Of a DNA stretch of 64,000 bases, positions 8,750-17,845 are shown piece by piece. The position numbers and the translations under genes are program-made. The DNA comes from Kibdelosporangium persicum (GTDB lineage Bacteria; Actinomycetota; Actinomycetes; Mycobacteriales; Pseudonocardiaceae): assembly GCF_013280595.1 (NCBI RefSeq), contig NZ_JAAATY010000003.1:1-64000 (forward strand), read 5' to 3'. The notes beneath the pieces are model-generated. The model worked only from the letters and a program-made list of their open reading frames with translations. It searched no databases and had not been told where the DNA came from. How positions within the stretch are numbered: the first letter of the stretch is position 1; every line of letters starts with the position of its first letter.

Positions 8750-11095
8750 ATGACACGGTTGTCCCTGCGAAAGTCGTGGATGCGCAACGGGATCGCCACG
8801 GCAGGCGCCGTGGTGGCCGTCGGCGGCGTCGCTCTGGCCGGTGTGGACGGTGGGCACCAGGCGCAGGACGTCAGACTGCTGTCCGGCGCGGCCTGGCTGG
8901 CGTCCGGGCGGGTCGGCCAGCTCAGCCTGCTGGACGGGCCGTCGACCGAGGTCTCCGCGCAGGTCCAGGTGTCGGCGACGGGCGCGGTCCTCGACGTGGT
9001 GCAGGCCGGGCCGAACGCGTACGCGGTGGATCAGACATCGGGGACCATCAGGCGGATCGACGGGGCAACGTTCGAGGTCAGCGCGCCGGAGTCGCCCATA
9101 CCAGGCACTCGTGGCGGCCTCACCGCGTTCGCCGGCTCCGGCAAGCTGTACATCGTGGACACGCAACGCGGGCTGTTCACCAACGCCGACCCGCGCACCG
9201 GACGGGCGTTGAGCGAGCCGAAGAGCCTGGCGCCGCAGCTCGCGCCGGGCACCACCGGCATCGACAACGACGGACGGCTGTGGATCTCCGACAACGCCAC
9301 CGGTGACGTGCGCGTCGTCGCCGACGACGAGTCGGACGTGGTCGAGAAGGTGACTGGGCCGGGGCGCAGCATGTTGACCATCGTCAACGGCAGGCCCGTG
9401 GTCGTGGACGTCGCCGCCCGCAGGGCCAACGTGCTCAATCCCGTGACGAGGTCGGTCGAGAACACCATCGACCTCGACCTGCGGGAGAACGAGGAAATCC
9501 AGGTCAGTGGCTCGCCGTACGGCGACCGGCTCTACCTTGTCGCGCCGCGCGGCGTGCTGACGATCTGCGGGCTCGACGACGACACCTGCGCCGGCCCGGT
9601 GCCGTTGACCGGAGGCGAACTCGGTGCGGCGGTCGAGGCGCACAACCACTTGTTCGTGCCGGACTACACCACCGGCCAGGTCCGGATCGTGAACCTGGAC
9701 AAGCGAACCGTGCTCGCGCAACCGCAGGTGCTCAAGCCCGCACGGCAGTTCCAACTGGTGTCCCGGGACGGCGTGGTCTTCTTCAACGACCCGGAATCCG
9801 ACCAGGCCGGTGTGATCACACTGGACGGGACCGTGCTGAACGTCGCGAAGTACGACGCCAAGGACCCGGACAAGGGCCTCAACACCCCGATCAGGGGCGT
9901 TCCCCCACAGCCGGACGCTCCGCAGCAACCCGGGCGGCAACCCGGGCAGCACGATCCGACGCAGGCGCCCGTTCCCCCGGCGCAGAACCCGCCGACACAG
10001 GGCAGCCAACCGCCGCTTCCGCCCAACCAGCCGAATCCGCCGTATCAGCAACCCGCACCTCCGCCACCACCACCGCCCCCTCCTCCGCCACCACCGGCGC
10101 CCGCACCTCCGCCGTCGTCGCAGCAACCTCCTCCCACGCCGGAGAAGCCGGTCATCAAGATCACGCCGTCGAAGTCGAGCCCGGTGGTGAACGAACGCAT
10201 CACGCTGAAGGTCGACGACAGCAAGGGCACCGCGCCCACGCAGGCGCACTGGTCCTTCGGGGACTCGCAGAGCGGCAGCGGCGCCATGGTCGGCCACGCG
10301 TGGACGAAGACCGGGATGTACCAGGTCAGCGTGCAGGTGACGATGCCGGATGGACAGACCGCGACGACGTCACGCTCGCTGGAGGTCACCGAGGAGCCGG
10401 ACACCACAGTGCCTTCGGTGATCGGCAAGACCGAGGCCGCGGCGACCACTGAACTGACCAAGGCGAACCTGCGCACCACTGTCACGAAGGTCGCCAGCCA
10501 CTCGGTCGCGGCGGGACTCGTGATCTCGCAGAACCCCGCCGGTGGGAAGGTCGTGGCGCCGAAGACCATGGTGAGCCTCCAGGTGTCGAGCGGCAGACCG
10601 GCGGCTGTCGACCTGCTCGGCCGTGCTTCCGGCGCTTCGTGGCGAAGCGGCGCGGGAACGTTGCCGTACAACGGAAGCGATGTCGACGAAAAAGGTTTCG
10701 TCAAACCACGCAGCGGTTTGCTGCTGGAAGACGGATCTGCGCCCTCGTTCCTGGAGACGCATCCGCAGTGGGTCGGCAACGGCTTCATCGAAGGCACGTA
10801 CACCTTGCCGCGTGCGGTGGTGGCCGGTGACCGGTTCAAGGCCACGGTCGGTTTCATGGCGGTCGCCAGCCCGCCGTCGGCCGGTGGCGGCACGTTCGTC
10901 GTGAGCGTGGTCAAGAACGGTTCCCCGGTGACGGTCGCGACCGTGCCCGACTCCGCGTCGGACAAGGCGCTGCGGCAGATCAACGTCGACCTCACCCCGC
11001 ACGCGGGTGCCAACCAGATCCGGCTGCGGTTCAACGCCGGGCCGAAATCGGACCAGGACTGGGCTTCCTGGGTCGCACCACGAATCGAAGGATGA
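8750..11095 (+). CDS. Exported propeller / Pro-rich / PKD / PASTA multidomain protein
   Basis: 781 residues. An N-terminal hydrophobic segment (about 13-32) acts as a signal or anchor. Residues about 40-370 are repeats of a propeller type (GLTAFAGSGKLYIVDT, GNAYAVDQ-like strands). Residues 380-462 are Pro/Gln-rich with a poly-Pro run. Residues about 464-548 form a PKD domain (HWSFGDSQSGSG), and about 550-613 a PASTA domain (TVPSVIGKTEAAATTELTK), a peptidoglycan- or lactam-binding fold. The C-terminal 160 residues look like a beta-sandwich. A GGAGGTGG ribosome site precedes ATG 8750. It is likely a cell-wall contacting protein of the MoxR-DUF58 system next to the eCIS. Domain calls are by eye. 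Confidence 0.82.
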   Translation: MTRLSLRKSWMRNGIATAGAVVAVGGVALAGVDGGHQAQDVRLLSGAAWLASGRVGQLSLLDGPSTEVSAQVQVSATGAVLDVVQAGPNAYAVDQTSGTIRRIDGATFEVSAPESPIPGTRGGLTAFAGSGKLYIVDTQRGLFTNADPRTGRALSEPKSLAPQLAPGTTGIDNDGRLWISDNATGDVRVVADDESDVVEKVTGPGRSMLTIVNGRPVVVDVAARRANVLNPVTRSVENTIDLDLRENEEIQVSGSPYGDRLYLVAPRGVLTICGLDDDTCAGPVPLTGGELGAAVEAHNHLFVPDYTTGQVRIVNLDKRTVLAQPQVLKPARQFQLVSRDGVVFFNDPESDQAGVITLDGTVLNVAKYDAKDPDKGLNTPIRGVPPQPDAPQQPGRQPGQHDPTQAPVPPAQNPPTQGSQPPLPPNQPNPPYQQPAPPPPPPPPPPPPPAPAPPPSSQQPPPTPEKPVIKITPSKSSPVVNERITLKVDDSKGTAPTQAHWSFGDSQSGSGAMVGHAWTKTGMYQVSVQVTMPDGQTATTSRSLEVTEEPDTTVPSVIGKTEAAATTELTKANLRTTVTKVASHSVAAGLVISQNPAGGKVVAPKTMVSLQVSSGRPAAVDLLGRASGASWRSGAGTLPYNGSDVDEKGFVKPRSGLLLEDGSAPSFLETHPQWVGNGFIEGTYTLPRAVVAGDRFKATVGFMAVASPPSAGGGTFVVSVVKNGSPVTVATVPDSASDKALRQINVDLTPHAGANQIRLRFNAGPKSDQDWASWVAPRIEG

Positions 11096-11101
11096 TCGCC
11101 G

Positions 11102-12613
11102 ATGGCCATCGCGATGAAAGTGACCGTCAGCCCGGAGCGGATCTCGCTGGGCCCGGGCGAGTCGGCCGACGTCGAGGTGACGGTCCAGAACGCCAGCCAG
11201 GTGGTCGAGCACTTCGCGGGCCACATCGTCGGGCTGCCGAGCAACGACCTGTTCCGCTGTGAGCCGGACGTGGTGAAACTGCGCCCGAAGGAGGTCGGCA
11301 CGCTGCGGATGCAGATCACCGTGCCGGAACGCGGCGGGCTGGTGGCGGGTCCGTACATCCTGGGCCTCGTGGTCAAATCGCCGTACAGCCAGGAAGTCTC
11401 GCGCTGCGAGGAGCTCCCGCTCGACGTACGGCCGGCTCCCGCGCTGACGATGAACGTGCAGCCCGAGGTGGCGAACGGCGGCAAGATCGGCAACTACGTG
11501 GTCAATCTGGCCAACGAAGGCAACATGCCGATGGCTGTGACGCTGTCAGGCAGCGACCCGGAGAACCGGGTCGGCTTCAAGTTCGCGCCCCGTGAGCTCC
11601 GGCTCGAACCGGGGATGGTCGCGGGCGCGCAGGTGACGGTGAACTCGGACCAACCGCTGACCGGTCAGGAGAAGCGCCGCTCGGCGACGCTGCGCGCGAA
11701 CGCGGGCGACACCGTGGTGGAGAAGCCGGTCTCGTTCGTGCAACGGCCGAAGATCCGCGGCGGCTGGATGAAGTTCGCCGCCCTCGCCGCGGGGTTGGCC
11801 GTGCTCGGTGGCGCGACCGTGGGCGGCGCGCTGTTGTTGCGTGACATCAAGACACAGAATGCCGCTGCCACAGCACCCATGCAGCCGCCGCAGGCACAAC
11901 AACCCCAGCCTCAGCCCAACCCCCAGCTGCCGCCCGCCCAGCAGCCTTCGCAGGCACCAGCTCCGCCGAACGCGAGCTCGGCGGCCGCTCCCCCGCCGCC
12001 GAACTCCCCGGCACCCTCGCAGCCGCCGGCCCAGCCGTCCGGTGCGCCGCAACCGGTGGCAGTCACCGACAACATCGACTTCGAACAGGACCTGAGCGGC
12101 CAGTCCGTGTCCAGGGACGGGCCGATCGCCGCCAACCACTACGCCGACAAGGGCCTGACAGTCATCGCCCTGCCCGACCGCGGGCCGATCCAGTGCAAGA
12201 ACGCGACCCAGATGGCGCTGCGGATCAACCGGGCGAACCCGAACTCGACCAACCCCCTGGCGGGCGCGGGTGTCTATCTGACGTCGGGCATCCCGACGGA
12301 GATCCGGGAGTGCAACATCGTTCCGGTCCGGATGCAGTTCGACCGCCCGATCACGGCGGTGAACGTCTACTTCACCGGCCTGCCAGGCACCCGGTACACC
12401 GCGACGATGACGTTCCTCGACGGCACCCAGCAGGCCGTGCAGGGAACCGCGACCAAGATCGGCGAACGCGTCCCGATCGCCTTCCAGGTGCCGCAGGGAA
12501 AGCAGCCGATCAAGGACGTCGTCTTCGGCCTGAGCCCGGACGTCCAGCCGGACATCGGCGGCCGCACCAACATCCTGCTCAAGGGCGTCGGCTTCACCCG
12601 CGTGCCACAGTAG
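11102..12613 (+). CDS. Membrane protein with Ig-like repeats (COG1470-like, often annotated 'hydrolytic protein')
   Basis: 503 residues. Residues 1-215 carry two beta-sandwich repeats of the COG1470 kind (VSPERISLGPGESADVEVTV; LRPKEVGTLRMQITVP) and lack an obvious signal peptide. One membrane helix lies at about 224-246 (LAAGLAVLGGATVGGALLL), then a Pro/Gln/Ala-rich stretch (about 255-320) and a folded C-terminal domain (about 325-503) that would be extracellular. In Streptomyces, proteins of this style are, from memory, also encoded beside contractile injection genes. That makes it a candidate link between the eCIS particle and the membrane. It is the last gene of the plus-strand operon and converges on the eCIS operon. 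Confidence 0.8.
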   Translation: MAIAMKVTVSPERISLGPGESADVEVTVQNASQVVEHFAGHIVGLPSNDLFRCEPDVVKLRPKEVGTLRMQITVPERGGLVAGPYILGLVVKSPYSQEVSRCEELPLDVRPAPALTMNVQPEVANGGKIGNYVVNLANEGNMPMAVTLSGSDPENRVGFKFAPRELRLEPGMVAGAQVTVNSDQPLTGQEKRRSATLRANAGDTVVEKPVSFVQRPKIRGGWMKFAALAAGLAVLGGATVGGALLLRDIKTQNAAATAPMQPPQAQQPQPQPNPQLPPAQQPSQAPAPPNASSAAAPPPPNSPAPSQPPAQPSGAPQPVAVTDNIDFEQDLSGQSVSRDGPIAANHYADKGLTVIALPDRGPIQCKNATQMALRINRANPNSTNPLAGAGVYLTSGIPTEIRECNIVPVRMQFDRPITAVNVYFTGLPGTRYTATMTFLDGTQQAVQGTATKIGERVPIAFQVPQGKQPIKDVVFGLSPDVQPDIGGRTNILLKGVGFTRVPQ

Positions 12614-12634
12614 AGGACCAACGCCGAGGTGGGG

Positions 12635-12678
12635 TCGTGAGTGGTTATCGGCGTTCTAACGCCGATAACCACTCACGA
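12635..12678. terminator. Palindromic bidirectional terminator, copy 2 (perfect arms)
   Basis: Perfect inverted repeat with 21-bp arms (12635-12655 and 12658-12678) and a 2-base centre. Each arm contains GTGAGTGGTTATCGGCG or its complement. It sits 21 bases past the stop of the plus-strand operon and 22 bases past the stop of the minus-strand zinc ribbon gene, so it can serve both convergent transcripts. Confidence 0.8.
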
Positions 12679-12700
12679 GGGGCGACCAGCGGTGGTGGAG

Positions 12701-13195
12701 TCAGAGGAAGTAGGCCAACGCCCAGACCGTGCCCATGGCCACCAGGGGCAGGCCGATCAGCAGTGCCGTCTTCCACCACTGGCTCTTGCGTTTCGGGCCC
12801 GGGGCGACCGGAGGCGGCTCGGGCATCCATCGCGGCGGGAAAGCGGCACCAGGCCACAGCTCACACCCGCACACCTCACATCGCTTGCGGTGCGGAGGAT
12901 TCACGTGACGGCACTGCGGGCAGTGCGGTCCCAGTGCCCGCGGACGTTCGGGCCGCATGACTGGCTGGGGTGGTGGTTGGCGGGGAGGCGCGTAGGTGCG
13001 TCGTGGTGGCGGCGGGGCGTGGGGCATCTGGCCGGTGTAGCTCACGATGCCGTCTTCCACCGGTTTGTGGGTGACCTTCTGCGGCTGGGGTTCCACCTGT
13101 GCCGGTTTGTCCAGCAGCAGGGGGTAGCCGCAGTGCGCACAGAGTTTCGCGCCCTGTGGCGGGACGGGATGGCCGCACTCGGGGCAGTTCATCAT
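12701..13195 (-). CDS. Tail-anchored double zinc-ribbon protein
   Basis: 164 residues. The N-terminal zinc ribbon has CPECG and CAHCG pairs, a second one has CPQC and CEVCG pairs (about residues 90-115), and the two are joined by a Pro/Arg-rich linker. The C-terminal 23 residues are hydrophobic (ALLIGLPLVAMGTVWALAYFL) and preceded by KRKSQWWK, giving a tail anchor with the zinc ribbons in the cytoplasm. ATG 13195 overlaps the stop of tail protein I by 4 bases (ATGA), so it is the last gene of the eCIS operon. A possible role is tethering baseplates to the membrane; this is inferred from topology and position only. Confidence 0.85.
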   Translation of the reverse strand: MMNCPECGHPVPPQGAKLCAHCGYPLLLDKPAQVEPQPQKVTHKPVEDGIVSYTGQMPHAPPPPRRTYAPPRQPPPQPVMRPERPRALGPHCPQCRHVNPPHRKRCEVCGCELWPGAAFPPRWMPEPPPVAPGPKRKSQWWKTALLIGLPLVAMGTVWALAYFL

Positions 13196-13722
13196 TGCTC
13201 CTGCTTCTCCGACCGGACGATCAGGTCCACCCGGACGCCGATCGGCAGTTCCTCGGCCAGGAACGTCATCACCTGCTTCTTCGTCAGCAGGCCGGTGTGG
13301 TCCAGCTCCACGGTGACCACATGCGAGGGCTGCGGCACGTCGTCCCGAGGCCCGAACACGCCGCCCGAGTCGATCACGTCGACCCGGCTGTCGGTCAGTG
13401 CCTCGAGCAACAGTTCCAGGCCCCGGCTGGTGCCGCGCCACACGAGCGCCTCGCCCACCGCGCGGATCAGACGTCGTTGCGCGTCGCGCAGCCGGGCGTC
13501 CTCCGAGCCGAGCATGGCGGCGTCGACATCCACGCCGATCCAGGAGGCCATGTACGCCAGCATCTCCGGCGAGGCCAGGTTCACGTCGAGCTCGTACTCG
13601 ATGTCCGAGACCTGCTCACGGACCGAGTCGCCGATCTCCTCGAACGCCCGCACGAAACCGGCGATCACCCGGTCGCGGCGCATCGCCGCCGGAAGCTGGT
13701 CGACCAACCACCCGTGGTTCAT
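13192..13722 (-). CDS. eCIS tail protein I-like baseplate component (Afp12-like)
   Basis: 176 residues with the pattern of phage tail protein I (P2 gpI / Afp12). It starts with WLVDQLPAAMRRDRVIAGF and has ASWIGVDVDAAM and RLIRAVGEALVWRGTSRGLE. It would form part of the baseplate wedge with the J protein. ATG 13722 overlaps the stop of the baseplate J gene by 4 bases, and its own stop overlaps the zinc ribbon gene. The length is typical for eCIS members. Much longer open frames over this region are spurious extensions into antisense of the J gene. Confidence 0.88.
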   Translation of the reverse strand: MNHGWLVDQLPAAMRRDRVIAGFVRAFEEIGDSVREQVSDIEYELDVNLASPEMLAYMASWIGVDVDAAMLGSEDARLRDAQRRLIRAVGEALVWRGTSRGLELLLEALTDSRVDVIDSGGVFGPRDDVPQPSHVVTVELDHTGLLTKKQVMTFLAEELPIGVRVDLIVRSEKQEQ

Positions 13723-15680
13723 TGCCGGACCACCACCCGATGCGACACCGACATGAACAGCTCCTCCTTGGCCAGCCGGACCCGCTGGCCGACTTCCTCC
13801 GGCTGCTGCCTGCCACGCAGGTCCGCCAGGAACATGTGCACGGTCTCCGCCCGCGAAACCCCGGCGACACCGCGCAACACCGAGAAGATGTCCCCAATGG
13901 ACAGATCGGTGTCGAACGGCCAGCCGCGGCCGTCCGAGCCTCCCGTGACCGGGTTGACGAACTCGTACAACGCCCGCTCGGCGTCCTCCCGCACCTTCTC
14001 CGGCCGCACGGTCGGCGCCGCGTGCACCTCGGCGACGACCGTGATCCCCTGGTACGACGGCGTATCGATACGAACCTGGGTCGTCAACAGCCTGCGGCCG
14101 TCGAGGTAGCCCTTGATCTGGTCGACCAGGTCCGGTTTGAGGGCCAGGTCCTGCAGCTTCATCGTCTCCGGTGCCACGTCGACCCGCGGCACCACCAGCA
14201 GCCGCACGGGGTCGCCCGCCTTCAGCGGAGGCAGGCACCGCGCACGGGCAGCGCCGGGAGCCGCGGCCAACGTGAGCCGTTCGAAGTCCTTGCCGGTCAC
14301 CGCACGGTGCCCGCCACGCAGGTACAACGGCCCGCGAACCTTCGCGTTCTCCACGGTTTCCGCGTCGACACCACCGGTCGCCGGTTCGAGGTTGCGGACC
14401 GAGTCGACCGACTGGATGGCGCTCAGCGGCACGGTCAGCTTGCCCGCACCGACGTTGCCGCGCCTGCCGCCGCCGTAGCGGTAACCGGTCACCCAGATCT
14501 GCGAGTCTTCCTCGGGAATGGCGCCGTACTGCCGGATCCGGCCGTCGCGGCCGATCACCCGTGGCCCGAACCGGATCTCGCCGGTCGCACCGTTCCATGT
14601 GTACACACGGTCGTGCTCGGTCGCGTCGGTGAAGTCCGCCACCTCGGTCCACTGCACGGGATCCGGATCGACGCCGGGCTCGCGCCGCGGAGGAACGATC
14701 TCGACACGCTCGCGAGGACGACGAGGCAGCACCGGCGCGCGGCGCACCACGTGCACCTGGCCGGGTTCGCCGGTGCTGGTGCCGATCAGCTCCCGGGGAG
14801 CGGGCTCGGCGTGATGCGCGGGAACGGCACCGCCGAGACCGACCACGTTCACCGAGTCCAGCAACGGCGGCGTGTCGTAGGTCTGGCCCTCCACCGCCGG
14901 GTCGATCAGCTTGGCACGCACCCAATGTGCCCGCACCGGCCCGATCGCCAGGTTCTCGTGCCTTCCTTTGAGCAACATCGTGACTTCGCCGGAGGTGTTG
15001 AAGCCGTCGCTGGTGTCGGTCAGCACCTTGGCGTTCGACCAGTCCCGGCCGTTCCAGCTCTGCCACACGCGCGGCGGGTTGCGCGGGTCGATACCGCGGC
15101 CGGCCGCGCCGCTCACCTCGATGTCGACCCGGATCAGGTTGCCTTCGAGGCTTTCCTCGAAGCCCAGGTACATCGCGTCGTCCACGTGCAACGACGGGAA
15201 CACCGGGATCTGCGTGCCCTCCAGGCCGAGTTCCTCGGTCTTGTTCTCGAACCGGCCGTCGGTCCTGGTCAGCAGCGCGGTCAGCTTCGGCCTGACCAGC
15301 ATCAGGTCCGTGTCGGTCATGAAGACGATCTGGTCCTCGCCGTGCCCGCGCTCGGTGCCGACCTGGGTGCCGCCGGGCACACGGATCGACTGCTCGGGCG
15401 GCGCGGCCAGCGTGAACAGGATGTCGGTGCGGGCGGGCGACGCCGAGGCCAGCTCGATCCCGACCAGCTCGAGGAACTTCACGTACAGCCGGTCGGGCAC
15501 CTGGTTGAGCCGGTACAGGATCATCTCGGTCATCCAGGCGAACAACTCGATCAGCGCGACGCCGGGGTCCGACACGTTGTGGTCGGTCCATTCCGGACAG
15601 TGCCGGGCGATCCGCCGTTTGGCCTCGTCGACGATGTCCTGGAACCGGCGGTCGTCGAGATTCGGCGCGGGAAGGCTCAT
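13719..15680 (-). CDS. eCIS baseplate J-like assembly protein (Afp11-like)
   Basis: 653 residues. The N-terminus (CPEWTDHNVSDPGVALIELF followed by WMTEMILYRLNQVPDR) is diagnostic of the 'putative baseplate assembly protein' family related to P2 gpJ. The middle contains a less conserved insert (about residues 275-325), and the C-terminus returns to the J fold (AERALYEFVNPVTGG, GDIFSVLRGVAGV). It forms the baseplate wedge that triggers sheath contraction. A GGAGAG ribosome site precedes ATG 15680. It follows gp25 after a 76-base spacer that holds nothing else obvious. Confidence 0.92.
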   Translation of the reverse strand: MSLPAPNLDDRRFQDIVDEAKRRIARHCPEWTDHNVSDPGVALIELFAWMTEMILYRLNQVPDRLYVKFLELVGIELASASPARTDILFTLAAPPEQSIRVPGGTQVGTERGHGEDQIVFMTDTDLMLVRPKLTALLTRTDGRFENKTEELGLEGTQIPVFPSLHVDDAMYLGFEESLEGNLIRVDIEVSGAAGRGIDPRNPPRVWQSWNGRDWSNAKVLTDTSDGFNTSGEVTMLLKGRHENLAIGPVRAHWVRAKLIDPAVEGQTYDTPPLLDSVNVVGLGGAVPAHHAEPAPRELIGTSTGEPGQVHVVRRAPVLPRRPRERVEIVPPRREPGVDPDPVQWTEVADFTDATEHDRVYTWNGATGEIRFGPRVIGRDGRIRQYGAIPEEDSQIWVTGYRYGGGRRGNVGAGKLTVPLSAIQSVDSVRNLEPATGGVDAETVENAKVRGPLYLRGGHRAVTGKDFERLTLAAAPGAARARCLPPLKAGDPVRLLVVPRVDVAPETMKLQDLALKPDLVDQIKGYLDGRRLLTTQVRIDTPSYQGITVVAEVHAAPTVRPEKVREDAERALYEFVNPVTGGSDGRGWPFDTDLSIGDIFSVLRGVAGVSRAETVHMFLADLRGRQQPEEVGQRVRLAKEELFMSVSHRVVVRQ

Positions 15681-15756
15681 GAGCGCTCTCCGTGGTGACT
15701 CGCGTCCCGCCGCATCAGCCTGGGCGCTGTGGTGAATGGTTCGCTCGCAAGCTCGC

Positions 15757-16173
15757 TCACGGCGCCGGTTCCTCCTGAGGTATCACGTAGAACGGGTAGA
15801 CCAGGTTGCGGTGGTCGTTGGTCGCCTTCACCCGGTAGGCGATGTCGATGGAGATCATCGAGCCGTCGCCTTCCGGTTGCGCGCGCACCGTTTCGAGCTC
15901 GATCCGCGGTTCCCACCGCGTCACCGCCTCCCGCACGCTCTGTTCGATCAGGCCGATCGTGTTCGCGTTGACCGGCGCGAAGACCTGTTCCCACATCGCG
16001 CAGCCGAAGTCGGGGCGCATCACGCGTTCCCCGGGCGCGGTGGTCAGGATCATCCGCAGCGCGGCGTCGATCTCCTCGCCGCCCTCGACCAGACGAACAC
16101 TGCCGCCGGGCGTGATCTGACCGGGGAACGCCCAGCCGGAACCGATCAGGTCGCCGTTGCCCGGCTCGCTCAT
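15757..16173 (-). CDS. eCIS baseplate protein gp25/GPW family (Afp9-like)
   Basis: 138 residues. GPW/gp25 signatures are the N-terminal GSGWAFPGQIT, the segment ALRMILTTAPGERVMRPDFG and the conserved EPR motif in RWEPRIELETV. gp25 links the baseplate inner wedge to the first sheath ring. The length matches the family. ATG 16173 lies 16 bases after the VgrG-like stop. Confidence 0.94.
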   Translation of the reverse strand: MSEPGNGDLIGSGWAFPGQITPGGSVRLVEGGEEIDAALRMILTTAPGERVMRPDFGCAMWEQVFAPVNANTIGLIEQSVREAVTRWEPRIELETVRAQPEGDGSMISIDIAYRVKATNDHRNLVYPFYVIPQEEPAP

Positions 16174-16189
16174 CGCCTTACCCCCACCC

Positions 16190-17845
16190 CTAGTTCAGCT
16201 TGATCGGCCTGCCGGTCGCGGTGATCGCGCCCTGGGCCGTGATGTCGATCTTGGCCGCGTCCAGCTTCAACGAGTTGGCCGCCTTGACTTCGATGTCCTT
16301 GGCACTGATCACCAGCTTGGTCTCACCGGCCAGTGTGGACTCGTCCTTCTCCAGGGTCAGCTCGCACTCCGCGTCGCCGAGCTTGACCGTGATCCTGCTT
16401 TTCGGGTCGTCGGTCAGCACGATCCGGTGGTTCTTGCGGCTGGCCATCACCCGGTCCTTGACCTTGCCGTCCTGCGTCGGGTTGGGCTCCGGCGGCTTGT
16501 CCTTGCGCCCCCACAACCCGCCGAGCACGATCGGCCGCGACTTGTCGTCGTTCTCGAACCCGACGAGCACCTCGTCACCGACCTCGGGCAGCCATTCGAT
16601 GCCACGCGACGCGCCCGCGCCGATCGTCGCCACCCTGGCCCAGTGGCTCTCGTCGTCCGACAGCGTCGGGAACTTGATCTTGACCCGGGCCTGGCTTTCC
16701 TTGTCGTCGTTGTTCGTCACCACGCCGACGACCAGGCTTCCCCAGCCCCGGTGTTCCTGCCGGTTCGCCGTGCCGCCGCCACCGATGATGTCGACCAGGC
16801 TTTCCGCTTCCTTGGCGCCACAGGTGAATCGCGTGACGTACGGCCGGTCGGCGCCGTAGATGTGCTCGACCATGGTCACCCGGTACTTACCGCCGAGCCG
16901 TGCGCCGACCTTGTCCAGCGTCACGTCGTTGCCGGCGCCGATCCACGGATTGCCCACGGCCTCACCACGCATGACAACGCCGCCCCCGGAAGCCTTGGCC
17001 ATCAACGACTGCGCGCGAGCGTCCGCTTCGGACTGACTGGCCGCCGGGAACTGACCGGCCCGCCGTGTCACCTGACCGAACGCACGCTTGGCCGCCGAGG
17101 CCATCTGAGCCGCGGCCGGCGCGTCCGTGCCCGGGTCGGGCGTGTTGGCCCGGCCGGTGATCGTCTTCTTGTCGACCGGGTCCCACGCGGTGACCACGAC
17201 TTCGTCACACGCGTCGACCGAGGCGAACCGGACCTTGAAGCTGCGCAGGTTCTCGCCCCACGTGAGCTTCGGCGCCTGGCCACGGCCGCTCGGCTTGCGC
17301 TTGAAGTGGAACTTGTTCTCCGTGATCCAGAAGTCGAAGCCGATCGACGCCGCGATCCGCCGCAGGAACGCGTAGTCGGTCTCGTTGTGCTGCAACATGT
17401 GCGCCCGGACCTCGGAGGTGCCGTCGATGTTCGGGTCGAGGCCGTACTCCCCGGAGATCCGGCGGGCGATGTCCGCGTCGGTCATGTTGGTGAAGGCACG
17501 GGACTTGCCACCGCGGGCCATCCGGTGCGTGAGGTCCAGACCGGTCACGACCAGCTCGTGCCGTCCGGTCACACCCGGCTCCACCGACACCGCGGTGACC
17601 TCGCCGGACGTCACGACCACGGGCTCGCCCTCGGCGCGGAACGCGATCTGGATCTTCGTGCCCGGCCTGAACTTGTCCTCGTCGAACAGCTCGAAGTGCG
17701 GGTCGTCGAAGTGCAGCGAGAAGGAGTCCGGCAGCTGCACGGACTCCTCGACGTGCACGAGCATCAGCCTGGCGTACAGCTCGGTCCGCAGCGGCGAGCC
17801 GTCCACGGTCAGGATGACGCTGTCAAGACGCCGCTGCTCAGGCAT
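16190..17845 (-). CDS. eCIS spike/hub protein, VgrG-like (gp27-gp5 fusion, Afp8-like)
   Basis: 551 residues. The first 370 or so are gp27-like hub domains (GTKIQIAFRAEGEPVV; MLQHNETDYAFLRRIA). They are followed by an OB fold (SLVVGVVTNNDDKESQARV, GDEVLVGFENDD) and a C-terminal beta-helix needle with repeated Lys-Leu strands (EVKAANSLKLDAAKID). It makes the central spike at the tube tip. ATG 17845 is chosen because conserved sequence starts at MPEQRRLDSV; it overlaps the LysM gene by 8 bases. No PAAR tip gene is seen in the window, and no effector domain is fused to the needle. Confidence 0.92.
   Translation of the reverse strand: MPEQRRLDSVILTVDGSPLRTELYARLMLVHVEESVQLPDSFSLHFDDPHFELFDEDKFRPGTKIQIAFRAEGEPVVVTSGEVTAVSVEPGVTGRHELVVTGLDLTHRMARGGKSRAFTNMTDADIARRISGEYGLDPNIDGTSEVRAHMLQHNETDYAFLRRIAASIGFDFWITENKFHFKRKPSGRGQAPKLTWGENLRSFKVRFASVDACDEVVVTAWDPVDKKTITGRANTPDPGTDAPAAAQMASAAKRAFGQVTRRAGQFPAASQSEADARAQSLMAKASGGGVVMRGEAVGNPWIGAGNDVTLDKVGARLGGKYRVTMVEHIYGADRPYVTRFTCGAKEAESLVDIIGGGGTANRQEHRGWGSLVVGVVTNNDDKESQARVKIKFPTLSDDESHWARVATIGAGASRGIEWLPEVGDEVLVGFENDDKSRPIVLGGLWGRKDKPPEPNPTQDGKVKDRVMASRKNHRIVLTDDPKSRITVKLGDAECELTLEKDESTLAGETKLVISAKDIEVKAANSLKLDAAKIDITAQGAITATGRPIKLN

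Noticed and set aside
6793-10297. Long antisense open frames opposite the transglutaminase-like and PASTA genes (6793-8421, 8528-10297)
   Set aside because: They are low-complexity Arg/Gly/His/Asp-rich translations expected from high-GC third positions of the real genes; no domains, starts or ribosome sites.
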